Shown here piece after piece: positions 23,801 through 34,765 of a DNA stretch of 64,000 nucleotides. The notes beneath the pieces were generated by a model. The model did not search any database and was not told where the DNA came from. It saw only the letters and a list, made by a program, of their open reading frames with translations. The stretch covers positions 49,364 to 113,363 of the forward strand of contig VSDK01002257.1 of assembly GCA_009767595.1 (NCBI GenBank). The letters run 5' to 3'. Each line of letters starts with the position of its first letter. The stretch's first letter is position 1. This DNA comes from Symbiodinium kawagutii. Taxonomy: Eukaryota > Sar > Dinophyceae > Suessiales > Symbiodiniaceae. A program made the position numbers and the translations under genes.

Positions 23801-26800
23801 AGCAGACCTTCAGGATGCTACCTGACACTGAAGAAGTCTTAGAAGAGAGGGAGAGGCTTGCGATGCAACTGGAAGAGGCTCGGCAAGGGACCAAATTGGC
23901 TGAAGACAAAGTGGCTCGCCTCTTGGCTGAGTTGTCGAAGAGTGCTGAGGACATTCGACAGGTCTATGAGCATTTGAATGCATCTCAGAATGTGGAGAGC
24001 AACATTCGCGAGGAAAATGCCGCGTTAAAGGAAGAGCTCCGGAGCATCAGGGAGACCCTACCGGATGTAGAACACATGCAGGTGGAACTCAAGAAGCTCC
24101 GAGGACTGTGGGGGGCAAAGGAATGCAGAAATGGAGATAAAGAAATGGCTATGGGTCAATATTAACCAACCAACAATGGGGGATAATAACCAACAAAAAT
24201 AGGGAAAACAATGGTTAGTGATAGGGGAACCAGGGGTACAGGGTTTTGACTCAGAGCCAAGTGACATTTTAAGTTTTGTATATGAAGGATGTAGCAGTGG
24301 GGCGCAACGTGTTGGCCTGGGGAAGTTCAGTTCATCCCATTCACTCAGGAATTGTGGATGAACTCAAGCACGACTGTCTTTGTCCCATTCGGCAAAGTCC
24401 CATGCTTTGTCCAGTTGTAGCAGCCGATGGGCATTCCTATGATCGCAAAGCTATTGAGCGATGGGTCTGTGCACATGGCACATCTCCCATGACCAACATG
24501 GCACTGGCCAACGTGGATTTCGTGCCCAACATTTTGGCCTCCAAATTTGTGGCCTGCCTTAGTCGAGCTGAACCATCTTGGGCCCACCCTTCGGAAGGAA
24601 GTCCCAGTGAGGATGGCTCCTCCAGTTCTGAACACACGCCCCACGCCTGGAGCTCTGAAGAATCGGACCGATGGGATGCTCCCTCTGAGGATGCTCAGTC
24701 CCGGGCTGATGTGTACCATGGACAGGCAGCGGAAGTGCTTCGTGCCTTGTTGAGTCATGATGAGGCCTATGCTCCAGTTGAGGCAATTTGGAATATCAGG
24801 AATGGCGATTTTCCAAGCGATCTGGCTTTGGCTGATGCTCATCTGATTCCGGCAACCCCCCAAGTTTCGATGATGCGGGACACGAGACCGCCAAGTGGAC
24901 TTATTGCATTTGATGACACCTGAGGAAGATGATGAAATGAGTGATATTTCATTAGCGGCGAACCCAAAAAATACAGTAGAACCAACTACCATGACTACCA
25001 ACAGTTTGCGGCGATATGCCAAGATTCTATCCTTTGTGTTCATCGTTTCCTTTGGTGATTCAGAGCGTTTCACCATGCCAATTGGAAATGTCAGATATTG
25101 GAATTTGCAGGTCCCGTTTTCACCATCGGACCTATCAGGTCGCGACGGAAATCTCTTGGGGCTTCTTCAGCAAGCGACCGATGGCAGGTTTTGGTCCAAA
25201 GATGCTTCGTTATCCTACCAAAAATACATGATTTGTGGTCTATCCCACCGAAGATGCATGATTTGTGGTTTGTCCCAGGAAAGATTGGGAATTGTTGGAG
25301 GGCCACCGCTGTCGGTCCTTGGGATCAAATACACAAGTCCCATGTCAGTAGCATGTCTTCCAGCTTCGAAGTCTCGCAAAAGAGCAGCCGTTGGAAGATC
25401 TTGCAGCTGATAGCAGCTGAGATGTGCAGCACAGTCTGTTGTAACTGGTGTGGACAGGATCACACCAAATGCGCCAGTCCAGTCCGGTGGCAGATGGACA
25501 GCTGATCTCGGGGAAAAGATGTGCCACATTTGAAGCAGACTTGCATAGATTTTGGCAGTGAAGACTTGCTTGGTTGCTGGGGTTGACTTGGTAATCATCA
25601 CAGATGACAGGAAGCCTTTCCAACAAACAAGATGTAAAAGGGATGACCGTGGCTTTTCATGCTTTCGGAGGCTATCCAGCTGGTAGCTTCCAGAAGGTGT
25701 TGGATCAAACCACCTGCTGGCCCCCATGGCGACACTGAATCCCATTAGTGAGCCATGATCATCGGGATTCAGGTGGCATTGAAAGTTGAAAGCATTGGCC
25801 AAGCAGTACTATGTGGTTATAGACTTTCGATGAGGGAAGACCCTGTACCAAGCGCTATCTCTAAGCCTTGAATCACCGCGGGTGGTGGTCTCGCCCCAGT
25901 CGTTCCGGAAGGCCAAAAAACGTCAGGCGGAGGAACAAGAGAGACAAGAGAGGCGCAGATGACACGGTCCTGTGATACGCGATGTATGGATCATGACGTG
26001 GACGCAACATGTTCAGGTAATAGGATGCTTTCTCTGGTATTGATATAGTTTTTTGATGTTTTTTGTGAGATCACCTGAGATCGAGCATGAAGCGCGTGGA
26101 ACCTGTCATAACCGTGGCACATCTGGCGCACTTAAACCCTCCAAAATGCTTTCCATTGTGGATGTAAACAATTTTTGTGCTAAATCTTCTCTTGACACTC
26201 CAACACCCCTGTGGAATCTGGCTCGAATGAACCTCCCCGGTTCAGCGGTGCTGCAACAGCACTGAGCTCCTAGTGCGAAGTATTGGAACTATGGGCTGTC
26301 CATGACAGGGAGTTCCCACCCAACCATGGTCATCTTCAACTTACCCCATTTCCATTGGCAAACCCTTGATGCGGTTGCATGCACACACTACACACCATAC
26401 ATATACATGCATACATATATGTAAACACACAATTGTACATGTATTTCTGTATAGTGATGAAGTCAGCTCGTGATCGTCCCGGCTTCGTTTCCAAGCGCTA
26501 AGCACAAGGCAGAGACAAGAAGCAAGGAAACGTGAGCAGATGGCTGCTGCCGATGTCAAGGCGTCAACACGTGGTCACTGTGACTGCCACCCGTTGTGCC
26601 CAAGGCTACGCTTCGCTTGCATGTCCCAAGTGTGCAAATGCCAACTTGGGATCTTCACCGCTGTTCCGTGATATTTGGCACCCGTGCCATTCTATTGGTT
26701 ACATCACCTGACTCTGGTGATGCTGGTGGATTGTTTTTGCTGACCCATTTGCTGTATACGTATTTTGCGTGAAGGAACCCTTTAGGGAGCCTACTTTAGC

Positions 26801-29800
26801 TTGATTTTGCAGAGCAATGTTTGCTTTCGAGGCTTTAGAATCGCGTTTTTCACATGGCCATCTATTCTAAGAGCATGTAATCATACCAGAGCCAGATCAT
26901 ACCATTTTCGAGCTTGGCCACCCTTTTTCGGTGCAGGAGTCCGCTCCATGGACCACAGAAGAACTTGGTCTTCTGGCGAAAGGACTTCAAAAGTGCCTTG
27001 CCCTGTGGAGCTGAATCACCAAAAATCATACAGTTGAAGGAGGTCACGGTGCGTGGGACATGCTGTTGGACTCAAATGGGGGAATTCCTGCAGTGCAGTG
27101 GTTTTCTCGTGGAGCTATAGCCAGTTGAGTTTCGTATTGGGCAAATCTCAGCTTAACAACGAACATGTTCAAACGCTGCTATGATGGAGATTTTGTCCAA
27201 GCCTGATATGATCCTTAGATGTGGGTACCCCCGGCCTCCCTATGTTTTTGAAAACTATTGGATTCACCTTGGGTTGGACAAAGCTTCAAGCCGCAGCACC
27301 AGGTTTCCTGGTGGAATGGGCGGGCGCTGGAATCTCATCACGAAGCTGGTCGGCAGTGGTGGGAGATCGAGATCCACAGCAGTCACAGCTCTGTCACCAT
27401 CGCTGATGGTGATCTACCATGAAGCACGGGGGAAAAGGAATGATCATGGATCACCATCAGCCATGGAATGATCATGATCATGGATCACCATGATGTTCAT
27501 AGAATATGGATCTCTCAGTATGTATCATTTGACCGGCCCAGGAAATTTCTGAACGATGCCGGCCATCAAAGAAGTGAGAAGGAAGTTGTTGACAAGACAA
27601 AGGATTGGTTTTCGGCAGCTCGCGGATCCCACAGAATTGAAATGCCAGAGGCAGCTGACTCCAGGAAATGTTGAGGCTTCATTTGCTTAACAGTTCGGTT
27701 GAACACCACAAGATGAGTTCACAACCCCAACCGCCACCCTCCACTGCAGGAGCTTTCTGAAGGGCAATCTCTACGCTCCATGGGGTCCAAGATTGCGCAA
27801 GATTGCTCCAGCTTTCAGGTGGTCTTCGGAATCGGGGGGTCGCTCTTCATGCTGATGGGTCTGTGGGGATGGAGTCATGAAACCACAGCTTGAAATGGTA
27901 GGTCCATACTGACAAACCACCATAAGTTTTCCTACAGGCTGGTGCTTCATCGTGGGTGAAGCCTGCTAACTTCATCCAGGAATTTGCTCCGTCCGGTCGG
28001 TTCCAAGGGCCATTAATGGTTACTGTAGTTGATTTGGGTGTTTCTCAAAACAGGGGACTCCCCAACTCATGCAGTTAATTGACCCTAAAAGTAAACCAAC
28101 CATAACTTGGGGGTCCCCTATGACTTGAGAAACCAGCATGTAGTTGGTCCCCCATCATTGTTGCTCATTATCCCCTACTATTAGCCATTCCTGATGGTCA
28201 TAACCATTGTAAATTTGGGCCCATCGAAATTCCGTTGGCGTTGTCCACTGCCAGGCACCCGCGCCCAAAGCCAAGGCCAAGGCAAGGCCAAGCGTGTTCC
28301 ACTTGTCATGGCTGAAGCCCAGCTCGCCTGCGCGCTCGCGCGCTTCGTAGCCAGGTTCAAGCTGCTGTCAAGGAGGAGGTGTGGATGCTGACTTGGGAGA
28401 AATTTTCGGGTGAAGTTGGAGGATTTTGCCAGATGTGCCTGGCTGTAGTGATAGAATTTTTGGCTGTTCTCTTGTAGGTCACCAACCTTTGCTAGACTGA
28501 TACTTCTAGGGATTTTTGATGGGCTTGGCTTGTAGGCCTTTGTTCTCCCAATTATAACCAGGATGAGATCCCTCGAGCTACTCATCAGAGGGTGCCTGAC
28601 TTGCCATCGGACCGATGTTCACACGCCACTGTAAGGCGGTCAAGGTTTGCTTGGCTTTCACAGATGTTCGCCAGGTTCGGTTGATTATCCCATGGTAGTG
28701 GCGAACAACAACAGATATTGCAGAACCATAAACTATGATCATCCCTGATCAACCATGATTTATCATGACCAACCACCATGATGAACCATGTTCAACCATG
28801 ATCAACCATAAATCGACCATGATCAACCACCATGATGAAGCCAAGTATGATCAACCATGAGTAACCAACATGATTCAGCATCACCATGATCAACCCAGCT
28901 GTTCATCGTCATTCATCACCAACCAAGCTGTTAATGGGAGATTCAGCAAGTTGTCAATTCCCCAGATTTGATGGTAAATCAGCAGCTTTTGAACTGGTAA
29001 AACCAATGGGGGTATATCTCCGATAGCTAAACCATCATCAACCCTTACTGTCGACCATGATAAAGCATCATTGACCATACATATCTCAACCATTATGTGC
29101 CATGATTAACCATTCATATTCCCTAAAATTCCTGCTTAAGAATGTTTACATCAGGGCTAATATTCCCACTGAGCGAAGTCTGGGCTCCCTAGGGCTAATA
29201 ATATAACTACGGCCCAAACAAACCAAACCGTCTAGCCATAGTTGTTTACATCAACTAGTCTTTTCTGGGCTCGCTATATGGCTGTGAGTCAGTTCACCCT
29301 TAGTCCCCCTGGTTCCCCTATCACTCACCAGGCTGTTTTCCCTATAGTTTTGTTGGTTATTAACCTCCATGAAATTGGTCGGTTAATATTGACCCATAGC
29401 CATTTATAGCTTGTATATCCTCTATAGTTGCTAGTTGTTATCCCCTATTATTAACCATTAACCAGCTAGTTAACCACTGGTTGGTTGGTTATATTGACCC
29501 AGGTCGCCATATACCATGATGGGGTCCCATTCTCTTCCCATGACCCACGGATACTCAGCACGGGTCTGGCTTCGGAGACCCCAGGTGTCTGCCGAAAAGA
29601 ACGGTGTCGAGAAGAAGGCCGCCACGGGGGCCTGCTGCATGGCCTGCATGGCCTGCATGGCCTCCAGCAGTGTGCACGGTGCTTCATGAGGCGGTGCCTA
29701 GTGATGGTCAATGGTGAGTGGTGGTGAGTGCTGGGTAGAGCTAGTGGTGGTTATTGATGGTGAATGATCACTAATGCTTAGCATGATGATAGTCAATCGA

Positions 29801-30731
29801 AGACTGGTTTATAGATGGGTAGTAGTGGCTGATATGAGCGGGTCATACTGGCTGACAATGATGGCTTAGGAATGGAGTTGTGGCAAATGACATTTGATAC
29901 ATTGATAAACAACGAATGACCAATGACGGTTATCCATCAAAGCTCTGACGTATCAACGTTTATAGATGCGATGTACCATCAAAACTGCAATAGCATACCA
30001 CGCTTATCCACGAAAACTCCAATGTATCTTAAACTCTGTGATAATTCGGAGATTCATCAAACCTACAAGACCCATCTTTGATCATTTTGAGGATGCCCAA
30101 ACCATGTATCAACACAGCATCTTACGCTTCTTGAAGTACCAACTTCATAGACCATGAGTCTCGGCGATGGAACGCGCAACACGCAAGCTCTCCATGGTCC
30201 AGGAAGACCCTTCTGAGTGGAGCGCCGAGCAGCAGCAAGCACTCGAAAAAGCGCTGCAGAGGCCACAGTGATCGCAGAAATGATGGGAAAACCCTTCTGG
30301 GAAAGCCCTGGTAGCTTGGTGGTTCCACAGGTTTCCACAGGGTTCTACAGGCTTGGTGGTTCCATCAGCAAATAGCTTGGTGGTTCCACAGGTTGCAGAT
30401 TTGACCGATGCCAGGCATCCTGCTACTCTGGACAAGAATGAAAGGTGGAAGCTGATAGCTGCTGATGTGCCGGCACTCAGATACCATCTGCTGGTTTGGC
30501 ATCTTCCAAGTCCACAGGCTTGACCATCATTTCTGGAGAGGCTGGGTCTGCTTAGGCTTCATGCCAGCTTGGAGAAGCGTGAAACAAATGTGGTTTAGAG
30601 GTAGAATCACTACGAACTAGTGCATGACGTTTACATGGTGGGAGATATATGTGTACATGTATATAGATATAATAGATAAATATAAAATATGCATATATAT
30701 ATATATATATCTATATATTTGATATGCACTC

Positions 30732-30767
<36 letters not shown>

Positions 30768-31472
30768 TTAAACACACAGCATGTACCTACGTATACTGCA
30801 AAAGGATATATTAGTCTTAGTATACTCTAGTAGCCAGGAGGTCTCATAACCATGAAAAGACTGGTCACTTGTGGCCCACTGATGTTGTCCATTCGTCAGT
30901 AAAAGCGGTATGATCACAATCAACAGTGGTCATTGATTGACATACGATCCCCAACAATACTATTGCTCACTTGTGATCATAGGAGATCATGCGAATATTG
31001 ATGGTAAGTCACCAGCTATTGAACAGGTAAATTAAGGCTGGTGGTGTCTTGACAGTTGGATCTACCATAAAAGCACTCATGAAGTATCATCAAACATCAT
31101 TGTCGACAACCAACCATCAACTAAACATCATTGATCATTAGTATTTTTTTACCATTACGAACCATCAACCATCATGAATCATTCACCATAAGCTAACCAT
31201 CATTGCTTCTCCACTAGTACCATTACCCAACCATGACTCGCATTTACCAACCATGACCTACCCCGATTCCTCGTGAACCCGAAACACTTCACCACCAATC
31301 CCCCAGGAACCAACCGTCAGCCGACCCCACGACGGCGCGACCTCAGGTGCCAGGGAAGACCAAAGGTCAGTGTGTGGAGCGCTTCAAGTTTTTGCGCGAG
31401 CAGCTCAACAAGGCGCGTCATGCCGTGCCGCAACGGGGAGGCTGGGGGGGGCAGGCATGCCGCCAGGGTTGA
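12831..31472 (+). CDS. DNAJC2: Zuotin / DNAJC2-like J-protein, at least 24 small exons
   Basis: J-domain chaperone of the ribosome-associated complex, which stimulates Hsp70 at the nascent-chain exit; family members also act on chromatin through SANT domains. J domain exons: 12843-12908 (EDLYKLLEV), 13100-~13152 (IKKQYRKMALQHHPDK, HPD present), 13799-13865 (HFIKIQEAYE), 14557-14585 (VLSDQSKRR). Zuotin region: 14848-14890, 16281-16351 (ETFGPVFRSNARWS), 16576-16621, 16788-16843 (FYDFWLSFDSWRDFS), 17071-~17107, 19054-19095, 20670-20715 (KFDPRIRAERE). Charged helix: 21138-~21194, 21359-21406, ~21505-21570, 21817-21852, 22033-22098, 25900-~25957, ~26512-26554. SANT1: 26937-26992 (PWTTEELGLLAKGLQ), 27303-~27354 (FPGGMGGRWNLITKLV), 27542-~27602. 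SANT2: 30203-30261 (EWSAEQQQALEKAL), 30415-30466 (ERWKLIAAD), 31347-31412 (VPGKTKGQCVERFKFLREQ). Most checked junctions keep phase. Start (ATG 12831 or an upstream exon, perhaps acidic 12322-12370) and the last 19 codons are uncertain. Confidence 0.85.
13668..13690. repeat. (TA)n microsatellite
   Basis: Pure TA run in a zuotin intron. Confidence 0.9.
14355..14445. repeat. (GATA/GATG)n and (TC)n microsatellites
   Basis: GATAGATGGATG-type units are followed by a TCTCTCTCTC tract, in the zuotin intron before the 14557 exon. Confidence 0.85.
14629..14770. mobile_element. MITE-C: long hairpin element in a zuotin intron
   Basis: The arm TAGCAATTGATACCAATTCT, continuing into TTGATGGTTTGCTAGGG, is repeated inverted at 14715-14770 (CCCTGGCAAACCATCAAGAA, then TTGGTATCCATTGCTA). 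The arms are about 45 bp, nearly perfect, with a short loop. It lies in the 262-bp intron between the exons ending at 14585 and starting at 14848, and makes up more than half of it. Confidence 0.75.
15175..15312. repeat. Compound triplet microsatellite (GTT, GGT, GTC, GGC, ATC)
   Basis: Successive blocks of different trinucleotides, each drifting from the last by one base. It sits in the large zuotin intron 14891-16280. Open frames across it are homopolymer artefacts. Confidence 0.95.
16178..16221. repeat. (GTC)n microsatellite
   Basis: GTCGTCGTC tract with small interruptions, 60 bp before a zuotin exon. Confidence 0.9.
18655..18672. repeat. (AT)n microsatellite
   Basis: Short AT run in zuotin intron DNA. 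The surroundings (18050-18950) are AT-rich with no coding signal. Confidence 0.8.
19205..19440. repeat. Tandem repeat with about 63-bp unit
   Basis: The unit containing ATTGGTTGGTTATCAATAGC and AATAGTAGGGGATAACA occurs twice nearly perfectly, with further partial copies on both sides. It lies in a zuotin intron. Confidence 0.75.
20488..20555. repeat. (TA)n-rich microsatellite
   Basis: TATATATA runs separated by ATGCATATG-type words, in a zuotin intron. Confidence 0.85.
20718..20877. repeat. (TTGTGCTTC)n then (TTG)n microsatellite at a splice donor
   Basis: Units of TTGTGCTTC and TTGTGCTTG grade into at least 18 TTG triplets. The array begins within about 10 bases of the GT donor at 20716 that follows the zuotin exon 20670-20715. 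It is the reverse-complement counterpart of the CAA array in the PUDP intron. Confidence 0.95.
22209..22256. repeat. (TA)n microsatellite
   Basis: Two TA tracts about 110 bp after the zuotin exon 22033-22098. A 28-base direct duplication (TATACACTATCCATTGTTCATG unit) precedes them at 22149-22208. Confidence 0.8.
23461..24923 (+). CDS. Membrane-anchored coiled-coil U-box E3 ubiquitin ligase, 2 exons
   Basis: Exon 1 (23461-24103) starts at ATG in a GGCCATG context. Exon 2 (24349-24923) ends at TGA. Together they give exactly 406 codons (405 aa). Residues about 12-42 form one membrane segment (GLVGFGLLVIVAICAMGF...). About 120-220 is a coiled coil rich in E, R and L. The U-box follows directly across the splice: CLCPIRQSPMLCPVVAADGH, SYDRKAIERWV, SPMTNMAL, with the family's CPI, DG-YER-like and SPMTN signatures. 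The tail is acidic and Ser-rich. U-box proteins recruit an E2 and ubiquitinate partners. The 245-bp intron begins GA and ends AG, and half of it is a MITE-A. The gene lies inside the zuotin intron region 22099-25899 on the same strand and has far fewer introns than its host, so it may be a retrocopy or inserted gene. The partner and membrane are unknown. Confidence 0.7.
24145..24261. mobile_element. MITE-A copy inside the U-box intron
   Basis: Left end ATGGCTATGGGTCAA and right end TTTTGACTCAGAGCCAAG are imperfect inverted repeats. The interior carries AACCAACAATGG, TAGGGAAAACAATGG and AGGGGAACCAGGGGTACAG, shared with the copies at 32098 and 29278. Confidence 0.75.
25220..25278. repeat. Direct repeat of about 28 bp
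   Basis: The words ATACATGATTTGTGGTCTAT and GATGCATGATTTGTGGTTTG are adjacent near-copies, in the DNA after the U-box gene. No function is seen. Confidence 0.5.
28035..28138. mobile_element. MITE-B copy
   Basis: GGGTGTTTCTCAAAACAGGG at the left and GACTTGAGAAACCAGC at the right form an inverted repeat; internal AGTAAACCAACC resembles the copy at 8183. It lies between zuotin exons. Confidence 0.65.
28738..28900. repeat. Degenerate ATGATCAACCATG tandem repeat
   Basis: ACCATGATCAACC-type units repeat irregularly in the zuotin intron before the 30203 exon. Confidence 0.6.
29278..29403. mobile_element. MITE-A copy, inverted orientation
   Basis: It starts ATGGCTGTGAGTCA and ends TTGACCCATAGCCAT, clear inverted ends. 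The interior (CCCCCTGGTTCCCCTATCA, GCTGTTTTCCCTATAG) is the reverse complement of the copy at 24145. Confidence 0.8.
30640..30770. repeat. (TA)n-rich microsatellite cluster
   Basis: Several TATATATA tracts over 130 bp, between zuotin exons 30466 and 31347. Confidence 0.9.
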
Positions 31473-32097
31473 TCATGATGCCAACAGCGATGCTGCTGCG
31501 GGTTTTCCTGGCTGGAAATGAGAGTAGTAGCATGATTATTAGTGAAAACAGTGACGAAGAATGGCCACTTATTTTATTGAGGATTGATCGCCGGGATAAA
31601 ACTCATAGTTGCATGTCATGGTCCTTGGCACATCATCCGACAACGTCCAAACTCGGGAGGCTGGTGGGTTTCCTTTTCCTTTCTCAGGTGTTGCTTCACG
31701 TCTATAACCTATAACACATTTAACGCATCTATGAACATTTTCCATTTCCGTTGAAACCTTCTTGCTTACCTTCTCTCGCCACAACCCCACATCTAAGAAC
31801 CCTGGCCTTAAACGAAAAAAATGAAAAAGATAGTGATGTATCACCTGCAGCATAATTGAACACATCGAAAGCGTAGTTTCTCAAGCCGTAGGGGTACCCC
31901 AAAATCATCATCCAATATTCACGATTTATGGCGCTAAACTCACCATTTTTATCCATTTTTGGGGTCCCCTGTCACTGGCAGTCGTCGGTCAACACGTTGA
32001 TGGAAGCAGCTTCCGTCAGCTGCTGCTTTCGTCAAGGCCAAGAGTTGACGCCGAACTGTGGACGACTCCGGCGGGCGAAAAAGACGTCCATGGTGAT

Positions 32098-32215
32098 GTG
32101 GTTGTGGGTCAATATTAACCAACCAACAATGGTGGTTGTTACCCAGCCAACTATAGGGAAAACAATGGTCAATGATAGGGGAACCAGGGGTACGGGATTT
32201 TGACCCACTGCTATG
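32098..32215. mobile_element. MITE-A copy
   Basis: Left end GTGGTTGTGGGTCAA and right end TTTTGACCCACTGCTATG. Its interior closely matches the copy at 24145. Confidence 0.75.
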
Positions 32216-32343
32216 TGGTTGTGGGTCAATAGTAGGCACCTAAGAAACGGGTACATGAATATACCAACAGTTGGACTAGTGTCTGGTCATGACTGAGGGA
32301 TGTGAACAGCCAGGGGTACAGGGTATTGAGCCGCAGTCGCGTG
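32214..32343. mobile_element. MITE-A subfamily copy joined to the previous one
   Basis: A second GTGGTTGTGGGTCAATAGTA start follows directly on the first copy, with the internal word AGTTGGACTAGT and an end near GTATTGAGCCGCAGTCGCG. The same variant interior recurs at 54087-54190. Confidence 0.55.
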
Positions 32344-32410
32344 ATGATGATGGTGATTTCGACGATGGTGATGGTGATGGTGATGGTGACAATGCTAATG
32401 GTGATGGTGA

Positions 32411-32528
32411 TGATCGATGATCGATGATCGATGATCGATGATCGATGATCGATGATCGATGATCGATGATCGATGATCGATGATCGATGATCGATGATCG
32501 ATGATCGATGATCGATGATCGATGATCG

Positions 32529-32579
<51 letters not shown>

Positions 32580-32580
32580 C
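32411..32580. repeat. 7-bp tandem array ATCGATG followed by (GAT)n
   Basis: About 16-17 perfect copies of ATCGATG (32411-32527) are followed by about 16 GAT triplets. Each heptamer holds a GATC, an ATCGAT palindrome and one CpG. Confidence 0.95.
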
Positions 32581-33301
32581 GAGCAATGAACATCACCATG
32601 ATCCATCTAGAAATCATGGTGAATACCGTTGGTGCAACGCAAGGATGGACTCAGGACCCGTTCCGCTGTGGATCACCTGACATGTTCTGGCTCAGTGGTG
32701 GCAACAACAGAAGCAGCCAGGGCAGTTTCAAAAAAAACCTGTTTGACACGACCCTGGGAGATCCAGCTGCACCAGTTTGACCAACTGCTGACTTCCAATC
32801 TAGATATGGACTGTTCATTCATATTGATCCATGGATCTACCATTGCCCTTTCAGAGCTTACCAGTGTGGGAATGGCGACAAAAGTGCCACAGGCACCAGA
32901 GATGACACAACCAGCACCGCTACGAGCGGCACAAGTGACCAAATGAATCTTCCATCCAAACAGCCAAAGACGATTTATTTGGTGAAAACAAGGGCTACCA
33001 GGCTTGGGGTTTGACAGTCCCACAGCGGTAGTTTCCCAAGCGATTCTGGCCAACGGCCGGTGGAAGAGGCTGCTGAGACTCTGCTGCCGTTTGACTGTCA
33101 TGAATCCTTTCACTTGCAAATGAGCAAGAACCCGATAATGTTTTGAATGGTAGGGAACCCTACACCGAATCACAAGGCGTGCTTTCATGGTTTTTACGGG
33201 TGAGTAAACATAACCATCACTGGTGGGTGTCCTTATCTTTGGATGCTGGAGATTTGCAACTTGAATCCACACCTCGGACTTATGATCCACAGCACTCTCC
33301 A

Positions 33302-34765
33302 ACAGGTGATGACGCGGCCTCTGGACATGAACAAGACCCCGTGGAATTTCATGAAGCAGTTCCAGGAGGTGCACGGATCTCCAAGTCCTTGGCCGTGTCT
33401 TCAACTGCCTTCAACATCGAAGCTGTGAAGCCTTGTGAGGCCACCAAAAAGCAAGAGCACGCGGGGAAGCTCGGAAGCTTCGAAGGGTTCGAGCGAACGA
33501 GTTGCGTCTCAGCTGAGGCTCGTGAGATGTTTGAGTTGAAACATGGTGGCCCACGGAGGTTCAGGTGGGGCAGGGCATGCACGGCACGGGCCCCAAACAG
33601 GGCACGGGCCCCAAACAGGGCACGGGCCCCAAACGGTGGATTCGTTGGGATTGATCAACAGGATTTTGAGTAGAGTGTGGAACGCTTCGCTTAACGTTGG
33701 ATTGATAGTTCATGATCTTTTGTGGCTACTGAACTGGTTAGCTGACCATCATGATCTAGTTACCTATCGATGCTAGTCAGCCAGCTGATGATTTTCCAGC
33801 GCGGTCTCCGTGGCCAGGTTCCAGGCTCCTGGGGAGCAGGTTGAGATCGTGAAGTCGGAGAGTCAACCGCATCTCAATGGTCTCCAGGGCTACGTGGACT
33901 TCAGTCACTTGATGACGAGGGCAAGCCACAAGTAAGCATGAACTAAGGGTGAAGCAAGCATAAATGGTGGGTTTTTATGAGGATCATTTGGAAATTTAGA
34001 TTATCTGAGATTTGGATCATCTAGAAATTTAGATTATCGAGAAATTTGGATCATCTAGAGATTTAGATCAGATACGCAGGAATGACATGAGTACTAGCCA
34101 AAGTAGCACAGCCGAAGCTCAGCGGGTGAACCGCCATGAATCCGTGCGCTAGCCAGACTGAGGCAATGCTGATGAGCTGGGCTTTCTCAAGGTCCACTTG
34201 CCCGATGACTTTCGACAATGTTGTGGCATTTTTCAATGAGCAAATGGCATGTTTCTTTTTTGTTGGCGATAGATCCATATTGACAAACCATCCACAGTTT
34301 ACCTAGCTGCTGAAGTTTTGGATTGGTGATTTGTCCGACCCTGGCTGTTGAAGAACTGCGGAGTTTGGAGGTCAGAATGCCCAAGTGGGCGCGTACCACG
34401 CGAGCTGGTGCATACAGAGCCAACCTTGGAGAGGCTTCTGGCAAGGAAGGTACCAGGCCTGGGCAACCAGCTTGAGCAGGGTACAGTCGCTATTTGGAAC
34501 CAGTGATTTGGTACTGGTTTTCATCCAAGCAAGGGGTGACACCGCAGATATCACAGATAGGATTCGTCGTGAATGTTCACCAGGGCGCCGTGGGGTTGTG
34601 ACATTTGACCCGCAGATGCCGCAGATGTGTCTTCAGGTACTTGAAGGTCAGGCCTCAAAACCTTCGACCTCTAAGACATCCTTCAGATGAAAGACCCAGA
34701 GGCGGAGTTCTGAAGGAATTCTTTGAGGCGGCGGGTTTCAGGGAGCGGCCCCCAGGAGTGCTGTA
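33302..34765 (+). CDS. Unidentified multi-exon gene (exon-like segments)
   Basis: Three segments have good coding composition and plausible borders. At 33305-33367, after AG, VMTRPLDMNKTPWNFMKQFQ runs to a GAG-GT donor. At about 33820-33920, FQAPGEQVEIVKSESQP and LNGLQGYVDF look like a small SH3/KOW-type beta segment (V-x-I...LNG-x2-G). At 34690-34765, RPRGGVLKEFFEAAGFRERP ends at a TAA. The phase between segments was not verified, and they may belong to more than one gene. I do not recognise the protein. The LINE lies 0.5 kb further on. Confidence 0.28.
33580..33636. repeat. 17-bp tandem repeat, 3 copies
   Basis: GGCACGGGCCCCAAACA occurs three times in a row in otherwise unique DNA. Confidence 0.85.

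Noticed and set aside
24345-25076. 243-codon minus-strand open frame
   Set aside because: Antisense to the U-box exon, whose plus-strand frame has a recognisable domain.
25215-25802. 195-codon minus-strand open frame
   Set aside because: No recognisable domain, contains the 28-bp direct repeat and lies in non-coding zuotin intron DNA; composition is not convincing.
32411-32527. CRISPR-like regular array
   Set aside because: Unit of 7 bp without spacers; it is a plain tandem repeat in a eukaryotic genome.
32226-32617. Minus-strand His/Ser/Ile-rich open frames
   Set aside because: Translations of the ATCGATG and GAT arrays.
32673-33404. 243-codon minus-strand open frame
   Set aside because: It overlaps plus-strand exon-like DNA and shows no family or plausible start; I cannot support it.
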